From Acinetobacter sp. P8-3-8 (GTDB taxonomy: Bacteria; Pseudomonadota; Gammaproteobacteria; Pseudomonadales; Moraxellaceae): a stretch of 44,455 nucleotides of DNA. A program made the position numbers and the translations under genes. Shown piece after piece: positions 24,527 through 34,351 of this stretch. The stretch is from NCBI RefSeq assembly GCF_000214135.1, contig NZ_AFIE01000029.1:1-44455 (forward strand), read 5' to 3'. Below the pieces are notes generated by a model that was not told the origin of the DNA, searched no databases, and worked only from the letters and a program-made list of their open reading frames with translations. The stretch's first letter is position 1. Each line of letters begins with the position of its first letter.

Positions 24527-25744
24527 GTGTCTACATCAGTATTAGTAATTAACTGTGGTTCTTCTTCAATCAAATATGCACTGGTTTCTGAAGGTCATGC
24601 AGATCGAATCTATGGTTTAGCAGAAAACTTAGGTTCTGCTGATGCACGTATTAAAGGAATCACTGCGGGTAATCAACCTCTTGAAATAGCGATTCCATAT
24701 GCTGACCATGAAAAAGCTTTAGAAACCATTTTAGGTCGTTTATCTCAATACAAACCGAAAGCGATTGGACATCGTGTTGTGCATGGTGGAACGTTGACCA
24801 AAGCTGAATTATTAACACCTGAAATTATCGAAAAAATTCGTGAAGCAACACCGCTTGCACCATTACATAACCCAGCACATTTGGTCGGAATCAATGCAAC
24901 AATGCGTTTATTTCCAGAATTACCACAAGTCGCTGTATTTGATACCGCATTCCATCAAACGATGCCACCGCATGCGTATCGTTATGCAATACCTAAATTC
25001 TTATATACTGACCACAATGTACGTCGTTATGGTTTCCACGGTACAAGTCATGCTTATGTTTCGGAACGTGGTTCTGAGCTGGCTGGTAGTTTCAAACAAG
25101 GCGGTTGGTTAACTGCGCACTTGGGGAATGGTAGCTCAACTTGTGCCATTTGGAATGGACAAAGTGTTGATACGTCTATGGGTTTAACACCACTTGAAGG
25201 TGTGGTCATGGGAACACGTAGTGGTGATGTAGATCCAAGTATTCACAGTTTCCTTGCATCGAATCTAGGTTGGGATATCTACAAAATTGACAGAATGTTG
25301 AATAGTCAATCAGGTTTATTAGGTCTATCTGACCTTTCAAATGATATGCGTACGTTAATCGAAGCTTCTGAACAAGGCAATGAAGATGCAACACTCGCGA
25401 TTGAAGTATTCTGTTATCGTTTAGCAAAATCTTTAGCCGCTTTAAGTTGTGGCTTGCCTCGTATTGATGGTTTGTTCTTTACTGGCGGTATTGGTGAAAA
25501 CTCAGCTTATATTCGTGAGAAAACAGTTGCTTACCTACCTCATTTTGGTTTTGACCTCAGTAAAGAAAAAAATAATAATCTCAAACGTGGTACAGAAGGT
25601 CGTATCGATGCAGGTCATGGTCCTCAAATCTGGGTGATTCCAACAGATGAAGAAGGACGTATTGCCAAAGAAACTGAGTTTGTTGTAGAACACGAGGTAC
25701 AACAGACCGCAAAAAAGTCTGAATCAGATGTGGTGACAGCATAA
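24527..25744 (+). CDS. ackA: Acetate kinase
   Basis: 405 residues. ASKHA-fold kinase making ATP from acetyl phosphate and ADP, or the reverse. Signatures: [16 protein letters not shown] (phosphate 1), [36 protein letters not shown] (His and Arg near the active site), LGNGSSTCA (phosphate 2), GDVDPS and [16 protein letters not shown] start, about 11 bases after CAGG; no better ATG is available. The stop is 50 bp before pta, same strand: a two-gene operon for the acetate pathway. Confidence 0.96.
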   Translation: MSTSVLVINCGSSSIKYALVSEGHADRIYGLAENLGSADARIKGITAGNQPLEIAIPYADHEKALETILGRLSQYKPKAIGHRVVHGGTLTKAELLTPEIIEKIREATPLAPLHNPAHLVGINATMRLFPELPQVAVFDTAFHQTMPPHAYRYAIPKFLYTDHNVRRYGFHGTSHAYVSERGSELAGSFKQGGWLTAHLGNGSSTCAIWNGQSVDTSMGLTPLEGVVMGTRSGDVDPSIHSFLASNLGWDIYKIDRMLNSQSGLLGLSDLSNDMRTLIEASEQGNEDATLAIEVFCYRLAKSLAALSCGLPRIDGLFFTGGIGENSAYIREKTVAYLPHFGFDLSKEKNNNLKRGTEGRIDAGHGPQIWVIPTDEEGRIAKETEFVVEHEVQQTAKKSESDVVTA

Positions 25745-25794
25745 GCTGTCCTCACTCTTTCTATTAAAATATCTTTATTTTTTAAGAATAGTTT

Positions 25795-27933
25795 ATGAAA
25801 ACAATTTTATTGGTTCCCACTGGGGAAGGCGTTGGTTTAACCTCTGCTTGTTTAGGTCTTGTTTATGCCTTGGAATGCCAAGGTGTAAAATCTGGTTTTT
25901 TAAAACCTTTTTCGCAAGAACTTAGCACTGAACCTGATCGCACTACTGCGCTGTATCGCCATATTTCTAATTCAGAAACCGTTGAACCGATTTCTTTTGC
26001 GAAAATTACGCATCTCTTAAATGCCAATGAAACAGATGAACTTTTAGAAGAAGCAGTCAGTCTGCACCGTCAAGTTGCAAAGTTACATGACATTATTATT
26101 GTTGAAGGTTTAGTTCCAACGACACGTGATTCGTTTGCAAGTGACTTGAATGCTTCTTTGGCACAAGCTTTAGATGCCAAAGTCATTTTTGTAAGCAATG
26201 CAGATATTCACAAACCTGAACAAACTGCTGAAAAAATCGAAACCCAATTACGTAATTTTGGTGGCGCATCATCATCACGTAATGCTGGTGTTTTGCTGAT
26301 GCGTACTCGTGGACTTCCTGCCGATTCAGCGCAGATTCCTGTCACGATTGATACTGATCTTCGTTTAGTCCGTGATATCGGAAAATTCAGCGCTGAAATT
26401 CAGAAAAGTCATCCGTATATTGGTTCGGCGAAATTACCAATCATTGGTATGGTGCCCTTCAGTGATATTTTAAGTGTGCCACGTGTTTCAGATCTTGCAA
26501 AGCAAATCCAAGCCACATGGATCAATGAGGGTAAAGCGTCAACACGTCGTGTATTACACAGCAGTTTAATCGCTTCTAACATTGAACATGAATTGGATAA
26601 ATTCATTGCAGGTGAACTGATCATCAGTGCTTCCGACCGTATTGATGTGCTATTGGCGAGTAGCTTAGCCACCAGTAATGGTATTCCTTTAGCAGGTTTG
26701 GTTTTAACAGAACATTATGAGCCGAATGCTTTAGTACTTGAATTCTGCCAATCTGCGATTAAGAATGGTTTACCAATTTTGCATACGCCTCTCAGCACTT
26801 TTGAAACAGCACAAAGGCTTTCAAATTTAAGCAATGAAATCCCGATTGATGATACTCAGCGTGCTGATCAAGTGACACGTTTTGTATCTAGTCATATTGA
26901 TCCAGCTTGGTTGGCTCAAATGCTCAATGGTGATTACAAACCCCGTTTATCCCCTTCTGCATTCCGTCATGAATTGGTACAGAAATCCATTGCTGCGAAA
27001 AAGCGTATTGTGCTGCCTGAAGGTGATGAACCACGTACAGTGCAAGCGGCGGCAATCTGTCAGTCACGTGGTATTGCTCAATGTGTATTATTAGCAAAAC
27101 CTGAAGCCGTTCTTGAAGTTGCTAAAGCACGTAATATTGAATTGCCTTTTGATTTAGAAATCATTGATCCTGATCTCATCCGTGAGAATTACGTTGCGAA
27201 AATGGTTGAACTGCGTAAAGGCAAACTCAACGAACTCCAAGCACGTGAACAACTTCAAGATACTGTGGTTTTAGGTACGATGATGTTAGCGCTTGATCAA
27301 GTAGATGGTTTGGTTTCTGGTGCGATCCATACCACAGCCAATACCGTTCGCCCTGCTTTCCAATTGATTAAAACCGCTCCTGAATACTCATTGGTTTCTT
27401 CAATATTTTTCATGCTGTTACCAGATGAAGTTTATGTCTATGGTGACTGTGCGATTAATCCTGATCCTGATGCTGAACAATTGGCGGAGATTGCTATCCA
27501 ATCCGCTGATTCAGCAAAAGCGTTTGGTATTGACCCACGTATTGCCATGATTTCTTACTCTACAGGAACGTCAGGTACAGGTGCAGAAGTTGAGAAAGTT
27601 GCTAAGGCGACTGAAATTGCCAAACAACGTCGCCCTGATTTACTCATTGACGGGCCATTACAATATGATGCGGCATCGGTGGAAAGCGTAGGTCGTTCTA
27701 AAGCGCCTGATTCTCAGGTTGCAGGTCGTGCCAATGTCTTTATCTTCCCAGATTTAAATACAGGAAATACCACCTATAAAGCCGTTCAACGTTCTGCCAA
27801 TGTGGTGAGTGTAGGGCCAATGTTGCAAGGTTTAAATAAGCCTGTGAATGACCTATCACGCGGTGCTTTGGTTGATGATATTGTCTTTACCATTGCTTTG
27901 ACTGCAATTCAGTCAGCGCAACAAGAAGTTTAA
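25795..27933 (+). CDS. pta: Phosphate acetyltransferase, long form
   Basis: 712 residues, the three-domain type. An N-terminal P-loop-like BioD-type domain (VPTGEGVGLTSA) comes first, then a DRTGG-type regulatory domain (about 215-340), then the C-terminal PTA_PTB catalytic domain (about 385-705: KRIVLPEGDEPRT, GLVSGAIHTTANTVRPAF, SYSTGTSGTGAEVEKV, DGPLQYDAA). It interconverts acetyl-CoA and acetyl phosphate, in the cytoplasm, and pairs with AckA. Strong terminator at 27972-28007. Confidence 0.96.
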   Translation: MKTILLVPTGEGVGLTSACLGLVYALECQGVKSGFLKPFSQELSTEPDRTTALYRHISNSETVEPISFAKITHLLNANETDELLEEAVSLHRQVAKLHDIIIVEGLVPTTRDSFASDLNASLAQALDAKVIFVSNADIHKPEQTAEKIETQLRNFGGASSSRNAGVLLMRTRGLPADSAQIPVTIDTDLRLVRDIGKFSAEIQKSHPYIGSAKLPIIGMVPFSDILSVPRVSDLAKQIQATWINEGKASTRRVLHSSLIASNIEHELDKFIAGELIISASDRIDVLLASSLATSNGIPLAGLVLTEHYEPNALVLEFCQSAIKNGLPILHTPLSTFETAQRLSNLSNEIPIDDTQRADQVTRFVSSHIDPAWLAQMLNGDYKPRLSPSAFRHELVQKSIAAKKRIVLPEGDEPRTVQAAAICQSRGIAQCVLLAKPEAVLEVAKARNIELPFDLEIIDPDLIRENYVAKMVELRKGKLNELQAREQLQDTVVLGTMMLALDQVDGLVSGAIHTTANTVRPAFQLIKTAPEYSLVSSIFFMLLPDEVYVYGDCAINPDPDAEQLAEIAIQSADSAKAFGIDPRIAMISYSTGTSGTGAEVEKVAKATEIAKQRRPDLLIDGPLQYDAASVESVGRSKAPDSQVAGRANVFIFPDLNTGNTTYKAVQRSANVVSVGPMLQGLNKPVNDLSRGALVDDIVFTIALTAIQSAQQEV

Positions 27934-27971
27934 TTTAAGACATTCTCGTCGAGAAAAAATCTTCTAAATCA

Positions 27972-28007
27972 AAAAAACCATCCAATCAAACAATTGGATG
28001 GTTTTTT
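27972..28007. terminator. Bidirectional terminator after pta
   Basis: CCATCCAAT (27978-27986) pairs with ATTGGATGG (27993-28001), extended by A/T runs; loop CAAACA. Ends pta on the plus strand. The gene on the minus strand ends at 28106 and may use it too. Confidence 0.88.
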
Positions 28008-28105
28008 GTTTGTAATCAAATATTTTTTCAGAAATTGAGTGAATGTTCATTCTAAATAAGAACACTCACTGTAAATTCAAAATACTCGTTAATTAAAGCG
28101 ACGAC

Positions 28106-30304
28106 TTAGAAGAAATAATTCACTCTGAATAAATAATTGCGTGGTGTTCCTGGCATAGAACTTGAACGCCAGTATTCTTTATCCGTTAAATTATTCACGG
28201 CTAAAGTTGCGCCCCATTTGTCATCTTTATAACCAATCGCTGCATCTACACGAGTAAAGTCTGGCATTTTTGCAGTATTTTTATCTGTCGTATAATAAGA
28301 ACCCACATAGGTTGCACCCATTTCACCGTACCAATTTTGAGTCGGTAAATAACGGACAAATAAGTTCCCTGTATTTTCAGAAATACCGCCAAGTCGATTG
28401 CCTTTTAAGTTGTCAGCTTCCTTCACATTACGACTATCATCTTTCCATTTTGCATCAATAAAGCCATAACCACCACGAACGTAGAGATTTTCAAGCACTT
28501 TACCGATAAAACTAAATTCTACACCTTTTGATTGTTGTTTCTGCCCCACTTCCCATTCATTTGGTTTATAGATGGCATCAGGCTGATAGCGGATATTGTT
28601 TTTGGTAATATCGTAGATTGAAAGTTGTGTATTCAAATTGCCATCTAACCAATCACTTTTTACACCAATTTCATACTGCTCGTTATATTGTGGTTCAGCA
28701 TCATATAAGTTCGGTTCGATCGAAGCACTTACGCCCAACAATCCTCGCCCGCCATAAGGTGAAAAGCTTTTACTATAAGATGCATAAAAACTTTGGCTTT
28801 CAACAGGCTGCCAAACAAAACCAATATTTGGACTTACACTATCATCACTATAAGATCGAGTACTGTTTTTACGGACATCATGGGTTTTAAAATCATAACT
28901 GTCATATCGTAAACCTAACATCATTTTGTATTTTTCATTGAATGATATTAAATCTTGCAGGAAGAAACTCAGTGCATTGGCATCGGTTTGACTATGTGAT
29001 GTTTCATCAGGTCGTGAGCCATTCAACAATGCCCAACTTGGTGATAAGAAGTTGTCTGCCGTATTAAATGGATCAACATAGCGATAATAAATTCCCGCCT
29101 TTTCTCCACTTGAATAGTTTCCAAGGATCGGTTCTCGTTTTTCATTCGACCAATCACTGCCAAACATGACTTTATGATCTAAAAGACCTGTTTTAAATTG
29201 TCCCGTAATATCAAAAGTATTGACTAAAGTTTTATTTGTTGTTTGTTGCCAAGCATAATTTTGACGGATTTTACCTTGCCAATCACATGGCTTGCCGTCA
29301 TTTTGTAGACCCGACGCTGAACACCACGTTCCAGCAAAGAAATTATCAAAATCTTGGAATGATTCACGATGACTGAGTGCCCAATGAAATTTCCAATCAG
29401 GGGCAAATTCATATTTTAAATCTGTTCTAAATGATTTGGTTTCATCAACAATATGATCATTTTCACCAGCAAAGCCTGTTTTAATCGAAACACCTGCAGG
29501 TAGATTTGCATACTCTGGCCCACGATCAGGCGTTCTGTTTAGACTGTCATAAGTATATTCTGTCGTCCACAGGAGCTTTTCATCATCACTACGATAAGTC
29601 ACACTTGGAGAAAGCATTTCTTGATTAAAGCCAATACCTGAGCGAAAGCTATTACTGTCTGACTTTTCACCGACTAAACGTACTGCCCAGTTATCATTTA
29701 AAATTTTATTCAGGTCAATGGTTCCGCCGACATTCTCATAAGAACCCACATAGGCGCCAACAGAACTTTTAGAATCAAAGTTAGCAACTTTGGTCACCAT
29801 ATTGATGACACCACCACCTGCACTACGACCATAAAGTACCGATGCAGGGCCTTTTAAAATCTCGATACGTTCAATATTTGCGGTACTACGGCGATACTGT
29901 CCACTTTCACGGACACCATCACGGTAAATATCATTGGTATCTGCATTAAATCCACGAATGGAAATACCATCATTTCGTGCATCATAGCTGGTCGAAACAC
30001 CAGGTGTACCTTGTAACATCACGCTTAAATCATTTGCGCCATAAAGCTTGTACTTTGAAACATCAATGGTATCAATCGTTTGTGGAATATCTTTCTTATC
30101 CAAACCATTTCGAGTGACATTTGCCTGTTTATAATCAACATAAGTCTTTATTGGATCCCCTTCTTCCATCGCTTCAATAACAATGGTTGGAAGTGTTGCT
30201 GAACTGGTTTGTTGCGCTTCATTTATTTCTGAATTTGCAAAACTTGTCGAGGAAACAAAAAGAAACCCTGTCGATAGCATCATCAGGGATAAAGGATTTT
30301 TCAC
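28106..30304 (-). CDS. TonB-dependent siderophore receptor
   Basis: ~732 residues from GTG at 30304, giving MKNPLSLMMLSTGFLFVSSTSFA as a proper signal peptide; an alternative GTG is at 30313. The 774-residue reading to 30430 must be wrong because it runs through the Fur box at 30329-30351. Plug domain: DIPQTIDTIDVSKYKLYG, GISIRGFNADTNDIYRDGVRESGQY, ERIEILKGPASVLYGRSAGGGVINMVTK. A 22-strand barrel follows, ending in Phe (YLFRVNYFF). Closest in style to ferric-catecholate/hydroxamate siderophore receptors (Fiu-like). It imports ferric siderophore across the outer membrane using TonB energy. Regulated by iron through Fur. Confidence 0.9.
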   Translation of the reverse strand: MKNPLSLMMLSTGFLFVSSTSFANSEINEAQQTSSATLPTIVIEAMEEGDPIKTYVDYKQANVTRNGLDKKDIPQTIDTIDVSKYKLYGANDLSVMLQGTPGVSTSYDARNDGISIRGFNADTNDIYRDGVRESGQYRRSTANIERIEILKGPASVLYGRSAGGGVINMVTKVANFDSKSSVGAYVGSYENVGGTIDLNKILNDNWAVRLVGEKSDSNSFRSGIGFNQEMLSPSVTYRSDDEKLLWTTEYTYDSLNRTPDRGPEYANLPAGVSIKTGFAGENDHIVDETKSFRTDLKYEFAPDWKFHWALSHRESFQDFDNFFAGTWCSASGLQNDGKPCDWQGKIRQNYAWQQTTNKTLVNTFDITGQFKTGLLDHKVMFGSDWSNEKREPILGNYSSGEKAGIYYRYVDPFNTADNFLSPSWALLNGSRPDETSHSQTDANALSFFLQDLISFNEKYKMMLGLRYDSYDFKTHDVRKNSTRSYSDDSVSPNIGFVWQPVESQSFYASYSKSFSPYGGRGLLGVSASIEPNLYDAEPQYNEQYEIGVKSDWLDGNLNTQLSIYDITKNNIRYQPDAIYKPNEWEVGQKQQSKGVEFSFIGKVLENLYVRGGYGFIDAKWKDDSRNVKEADNLKGNRLGGISENTGNLFVRYLPTQNWYGEMGATYVGSYYTTDKNTAKMPDFTRVDAAIGYKDDKWGATLAVNNLTDKEYWRSSSMPGTPRNYLFRVNYFF

Positions 30305-30328
30305 GAAAGGCACAAGAACACCGAAAAT

Positions 30329-30351
30329 ATAATGATAACAATTATCATTAT
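30329..30351 (-). promoter_or_regulatory. Fur box of the siderophore receptor
   Basis: ATAATGATAA (30329-30338) and TTATCATTAT (30342-30351) form a near-perfect Fur palindrome. It overlaps the promoter just upstream of the receptor start, so expression is likely iron-repressed. It also fixes the start downstream. Confidence 0.85.
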
Positions 30352-30718
30352 AATAACTTCTTTTATAAAACTTTACAAAACATATTAATTCAACTACAGA
30401 ATAAACAACTTTTGCACCATATAAGCTCAAAATTATTTAAAAAAGTTGATAAATCCTGTTCAATTTCTCACAATGTGAATCTAAGTTAAGTTCCTAAAAT
30501 TAAAATTTTCCGCCATGAAAGAATAAAAATAAATCATCACCGTTATAATGAAGTTGCTTACAGATTTTCAATTTTTCATGACTTTTATCCAGAAAATTTC
30601 AAAAATAAAATCGATTTATGGTTAATTTAACGTTGATAAAAACGTTCTATTTCAATATCTTTAAAGGGAAAAGATAAAACATAATTTGAACAGAAAATAA
30701 AAACTGGTAGCTACATCA
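30352..30718. other. Intergenic region between receptor and MFS gene
   Basis: 367 bp, very AT-rich, with no gene. An AACGTT pair sits about 30630-30648 (AACGTTGATAAAAACGTT), a possible operator in front of the MFS gene. Nothing else recognised. Confidence 0.3.
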
Positions 30719-32059
30719 ATGAATGAAACGAGTACAAGCAAATTTCCATTTGGACGAAATTTTTATTTCATTCAGTTCTCTGCAATTTTTAACAGTATTG
30801 CTTCTCGATGTACATATCTTGCACTTGCTTGGTGGGTACTTTCTATCACCCATGATGCAACTGCTTTTGCAGTTTTTGTTGCTGTAGGTTCTGCGGCTGA
30901 TATCTTAGCACGTGGATTATTTGGCTCACTTGGTGATACTTACGATAAACAAAAACTGATTTCAATTTGCTATTTGATGAGCTTAATTTCATCAGTGGTC
31001 ATTGCTCTACTCGCTACATCGGATTTGTATTGGTCAGGATTGCTGATTTTATGCCAAGTGATCGCTGGTTTAGCGGTAGGAATTCGTGAACCATTACAAA
31101 ATAGTATTATTCCTTTTCAAGTGACTAAAGCATTGCTTTCTAAAGCAATTCAATGGCGCTCAGCAGCCATCACTATAGTCACATTTTGTTCGCCTATTAT
31201 TGGGACTGGATTGATTTCAATCATCAGTGCACAAAATACCCTTTGGCTAGGTGTTGGGTTAATTATTGTTTCAATTGTACTTTTAGCATTTATTAAGCCG
31301 ACAAACCTCCCTCAAGACTTCGAACATGCACCTAAACGCCCCAAATGGTACAGTGGTTTTTCTGCAATTTTACGACTACCACCCGAAATCAGTTTAATTA
31401 AAATTACTTTTTTCATGAATTTAGGGCTTTATCCATTTTTAGGCGTCATTCTACCTGCATTCTTTTATCAAAATTACAGCAAAAGTCCTTGGCTATTTGG
31501 TATCGCAGACACTTTTTTTGCTATCGGTATGTTTATCGGTGCAACAAAGATTGGCGCAATGGCAAATGCTCATTTTGGTCGTGCAACCACCACTTATTCT
31601 GGATATTTGGCTTTAGGTTTGGGTATTTTCATAACCGCATTGATGTGCCAAGTGTTAAGCATTTTTCATCTAGCTTATTTTCTACTCTTATGTTTTGGAA
31701 TGGGTCTAGCTGGCTGTGGCTTAATGGTTGCTGTGACCAATACTAGTTTTATGCGTAGCGCTGCTTCTCCAAATCATTTTCTAAATAGAATCAGTGCCTC
31801 AGCAACTTTTGGTACAGGTATTGCCAGTCCACTTGGCGTTGTAGTTGCAGGTATTTTTATGAGCTATTTAGGACTATATACCACAATGATTGTCCTGAGC
31901 TTGATCATTGTATCTGCTTCCGTCTTATCATTTTTTAGTTCAAATCTTCGACAAGTGTTGGCTTTACCTGAAGATGAAATTCATGGAGCTTATTCTCGCT
32001 TTTACCCCAAAGCTTTTGATAAAAATGAACAGATTGTATTGAATGAAGATGTTGTGTAA
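30719..32059 (+). CDS. MFS transporter (MFS_3 / EntS-like)
   Basis: 446 residues with about twelve membrane helices. The motif between helices 2 and 3 is GSLGDTYDKQKLI, a variant of the MFS G-x-x-x-D-(R/K) signature. Length and profile fit the MFS_3 group, which contains the enterobactin exporter EntS. The neighbouring Fur-boxed siderophore receptor makes a siderophore export or uptake role plausible, but no Fur box is evident before this gene and the substrate is unknown. ATG start preceded by GGTAG. Confidence 0.75.
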   Translation: MNETSTSKFPFGRNFYFIQFSAIFNSIASRCTYLALAWWVLSITHDATAFAVFVAVGSAADILARGLFGSLGDTYDKQKLISICYLMSLISSVVIALLATSDLYWSGLLILCQVIAGLAVGIREPLQNSIIPFQVTKALLSKAIQWRSAAITIVTFCSPIIGTGLISIISAQNTLWLGVGLIIVSIVLLAFIKPTNLPQDFEHAPKRPKWYSGFSAILRLPPEISLIKITFFMNLGLYPFLGVILPAFFYQNYSKSPWLFGIADTFFAIGMFIGATKIGAMANAHFGRATTTYSGYLALGLGIFITALMCQVLSIFHLAYFLLLCFGMGLAGCGLMVAVTNTSFMRSAASPNHFLNRISASATFGTGIASPLGVVVAGIFMSYLGLYTTMIVLSLIIVSASVLSFFSSNLRQVLALPEDEIHGAYSRFYPKAFDKNEQIVLNEDVV

Positions 32060-32123
32060 ATTCGATTTTTCTTTCGAGTAATGATGCTATTTAACGTTTT
32101 ACAGAATGAACTTTGTAATTATT

Positions 32124-32921
32124 TCAATTTACCTCAAAGCGTGTACCGAAATGAATCTCTTTATTTAGGGAATGATCAATTAATCTAAAATTTTTAAAAG
32201 AAAGTATTTCACTGGTTACGTTATTTTTTAATAGATTCTCGATTTGTATTATTTTATGAGCCATACCACCAGTAACATCTTGATTTAATGAGGGACCAGC
32301 TAACTTTTTAATCGCTTTAAAATCCCCTAATTTAATTAATGGAATAATCTTTTTATCAATTAAATTGGAATACAAGCCATCTACATCCGTATAGTATAAA
32401 ACATGCTTAACAGGAAAAACTTCAGATATTAAAAAAGGAATGTTGTCACTTGAAAAAATAGTAAAATTATTTTCTCTGTTAAAAACTAAATCTCCTGAAA
32501 TTATCGGTATATAGTTCTGTTTTAAAGCTAGTAATATAGATTCAATATTTATTTCGTATTTCAAGTTTATCTTTTGTCTAACAATTGCTGAACACTGAAA
32601 AGGGTAGACTGGAAGACCATATTCAATAAAAACATTTGCAATATCTGTAAGCATTGAAAACATTACAGTCGTCATTTTAGATATATTAACCAAATGGTTA
32701 TCTTTATTGCTCTTAGATAAAATATTATATTCTATTGGTGCCACATTACCAAAAGAGCCACCGCCAAAAACAAGAATTATTTTTGAGTTACTCAATAATT
32801 TTGATTTTGATATGGTCTCCGCAATATTTTTTAGATTTTCATAATTTAGTTCGTAATTTCCATTTTTGATGGTAGTTATGCTACCTCCAAGCTTTACGAC
32901 ATATAGTGGTGAATTAAACAT
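32124..32921 (-). CDS. Isopentenyl-phosphate-kinase-like amino acid kinase family protein
   Basis: 265 residues from ATG at 32921, giving YVVKLGGSIT at the N-terminus as in the family. Further signatures: VFGGGSFGNVAP (52-61), IISGDLVFN, FSSDNIPFLISE, YYTDVDGLYS and DVTGGMAHKI near the C-terminus. Order and spacing match archaeal isopentenyl phosphate kinase (M. jannaschii type), which adds the second phosphate of isopentenyl diphosphate. The catalytic His that follows GGG-x-FG (His60 there) is Asn59 here, so activity may be lost or altered. The gene is far more AT-rich than its neighbours and carries rare AT-type codons, suggesting horizontal transfer. No mevalonate or isoprenoid gene is adjacent. 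Confidence 0.75.
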   Translation of the reverse strand: MFNSPLYVVKLGGSITTIKNGNYELNYENLKNIAETISKSKLLSNSKIILVFGGGSFGNVAPIEYNILSKSNKDNHLVNISKMTTVMFSMLTDIANVFIEYGLPVYPFQCSAIVRQKINLKYEINIESILLALKQNYIPIISGDLVFNRENNFTIFSSDNIPFLISEVFPVKHVLYYTDVDGLYSNLIDKKIIPLIKLGDFKAIKKLAGPSLNQDVTGGMAHKIIQIENLLKNNVTSEILSFKNFRLIDHSLNKEIHFGTRFEVN

Positions 32922-33199
32922 ATTTATCGCTATATAAGTTCTGACTTTAAATTTTATTAAAATTTGTAAAACTATGAGGTACAAATGATACAACAAATAT
33001 CATAGGGCCTGCTTACATTTTGAGTTCAAAAATCATTCCAGAATGACAATCATGCAAACTACAGCATTCAGAAAATTTTTCTTTTGCTTGTCATATTGTA
33101 TCTAGACTTCTCTAAATTGTATTAGCTAAAATCTAAGCTAACAATTAGCCATTATTATATATGCCAGTTTCAACCTAAGCTTAATTTTTTTCTCACCAA

Positions 33200-33817
33200 C
33201 TACACCGTATGCCCTGCGCATTCAACATCTTCTGCAATCATTTTCACTACTTCAAAACCATATTGATTCAATAATTCACGATACTCTTCTGCTGACAAAC
33301 TGGCATGATACAAAGCATCTCCAAATAGATCGCCAACGGCTTCACCGTTTGCAGGGCCACTGGTAAACATCAATGCTGTACCGTGTTCGGCAAACTTAGA
33401 GAATTGTTCAAACATTTTCCGTTGGTCTTCTTGAGTGAGATGAAAAAAGCTATCCCACGCTAAAATTGCTTGAAATTTTTGATCTAATTTTTGATTTAAT
33501 TTGAGATCTAATTCAATATCTCGCATATCAGCCTGAATCCAAGTCTGCTCAGGAAAATTCTGCTTTGCCATTTCTAACATTGTGTCAGAAGCATCAACGC
33601 CGACGATAGAACAACTATTTTCAATCAAATACCGAGCAATGGGCACACCTGAACCACAGCCGAGATCGAGAATCTTTGAATGCTTTGGAATGATCGAAAG
33701 AAAGCGATCTAACCACGCTTGTTCATACAAAAAATCACCACGTAATTCAGTCCATGCACGACCATGTTTTTTATAAATTTGAATAATATTTTCAGCAAGA
33801 TGAGATTGATCTGTCAT
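33200..33817 (-). CDS. Class I SAM-dependent methyltransferase
   Basis: 205 residues. Motif I ILDLGCGSGVPIARYL (about 48-63), motif II IVGVDAS, then WIQADMRDIELD. A small Lys/Leu/Asn/Gln-rich insertion with imperfect repeats (LDLKLNQKLDQK, ~103-114) sits after motif III and looks like a local duplication. AILAWDSFFHLTQEDQ is the post-motif strand. Substrate unknown. Preceded by the microprotein gene and its terminator. Confidence 0.8.
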   Translation of the reverse strand: MTDQSHLAENIIQIYKKHGRAWTELRGDFLYEQAWLDRFLSIIPKHSKILDLGCGSGVPIARYLIENSCSIVGVDASDTMLEMAKQNFPEQTWIQADMRDIELDLKLNQKLDQKFQAILAWDSFFHLTQEDQRKMFEQFSKFAEHGTALMFTSGPANGEAVGDLFGDALYHASLSAEEYRELLNQYGFEVVKMIAEDVECAGHTV

Positions 33818-33912
33818 GTTTTATTTGGACAATGAATTGAATTTTTTATTCGAATGAGGATAGAAATTTTAACAATAAATGAAGGAATTATTTTTAAAAT
33901 TTAGACATAAAA

Positions 33913-33945
33913 AAAGAAGATAAAGCGTTAGGCTTGATCTTCTTT
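33913..33945 (-). terminator. Terminator of the microprotein gene
   Basis: AAAGAAGAT (33913-33921) pairs with ATCTTCTTT (33937-33945), 15-nt loop, T-run on the minus strand. It overlaps the end of the 29-residue gene, with stem sequence used as its last codons. Confidence 0.75.
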
Positions 33946-34017
33946 CTGACCATAAATCCAAGTTGCTGCAATAAACATACTAAAAGCTACAACCATCAGA
34001 ACGCTTAACATTGTCAT
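33928..34017 (-). CDS. 29-residue single-helix membrane microprotein
   Basis: ATG at 34017 with GAGTGATG upstream; stop at 33928. Product MTMLSVLMVVAFSMFIAATWIYGQKEDQA: one hydrophobic helix (residues ~3-22) and a charged tail. A good Pho box lies 40-61 bp upstream and its own terminator overlaps the stop, so it forms a complete transcription unit. Size and form resemble small accessory subunits of transporters or oxidases (KdpF- or CydX-like in shape), but I do not recognise it as either. Confidence 0.65.
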   Translation of the reverse strand: MTMLSVLMVVAFSMFIAATWIYGQKEDQA

Positions 34018-34056
34018 ATTTCATCACTCTATTTTGTTGATGCCATTATGTGAAAG

Positions 34057-34078
34057 TTTTATGACAACTTTATGACAA
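34057..34078 (-). promoter_or_regulatory. Pho box upstream of the microprotein gene
   Basis: On the minus strand two 11-bp direct repeats, TTGTCATAAAG and TTGTCATAAAA, abut, and a weaker third (CTTTCACATAA) follows. This matches the PhoB-binding consensus (TGTCAT at 11-bp spacing). A CATAAT -10-like hexamer lies shortly downstream (34045-34050). Expression is therefore likely induced by phosphate starvation. Confidence 0.7.
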
Positions 34079-34351
34079 CACCGTCATATTCGAATAATTT
34101 TATTAAAAATAATTTTTAGCTATAAATAACAATAATTTGAAAAATAAAAATTATCCCAACCATTAAAATATTTCAGCTTTATTTCAAAATATACGCTGTT
34201 TATGACACGAAATAACAGCCAAGTATGAGCATAAATTATAAGTGTTATTCATTAAACTTTAGCCCAAATCCTCAGCAAAACACCCACAAATCTTGCTTTA
34301 TCACGTATAATTTAGCCCGCTAGCTATCAGCCCGCTCAAGAGATTTTCGAT
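34079..34351. other. Upstream region of fumarase gene
   Basis: 273 bp, AT-rich, with no gene seen. TATAAT at about 34305-34310 could serve as a -10 for the fumarase gene, but I see no matching -35 at the right distance. Confidence 0.3.

Noticed and set aside
30305-30430. Upstream extension of the siderophore receptor
   Set aside because: It crosses the Fur box and spoils the signal peptide.
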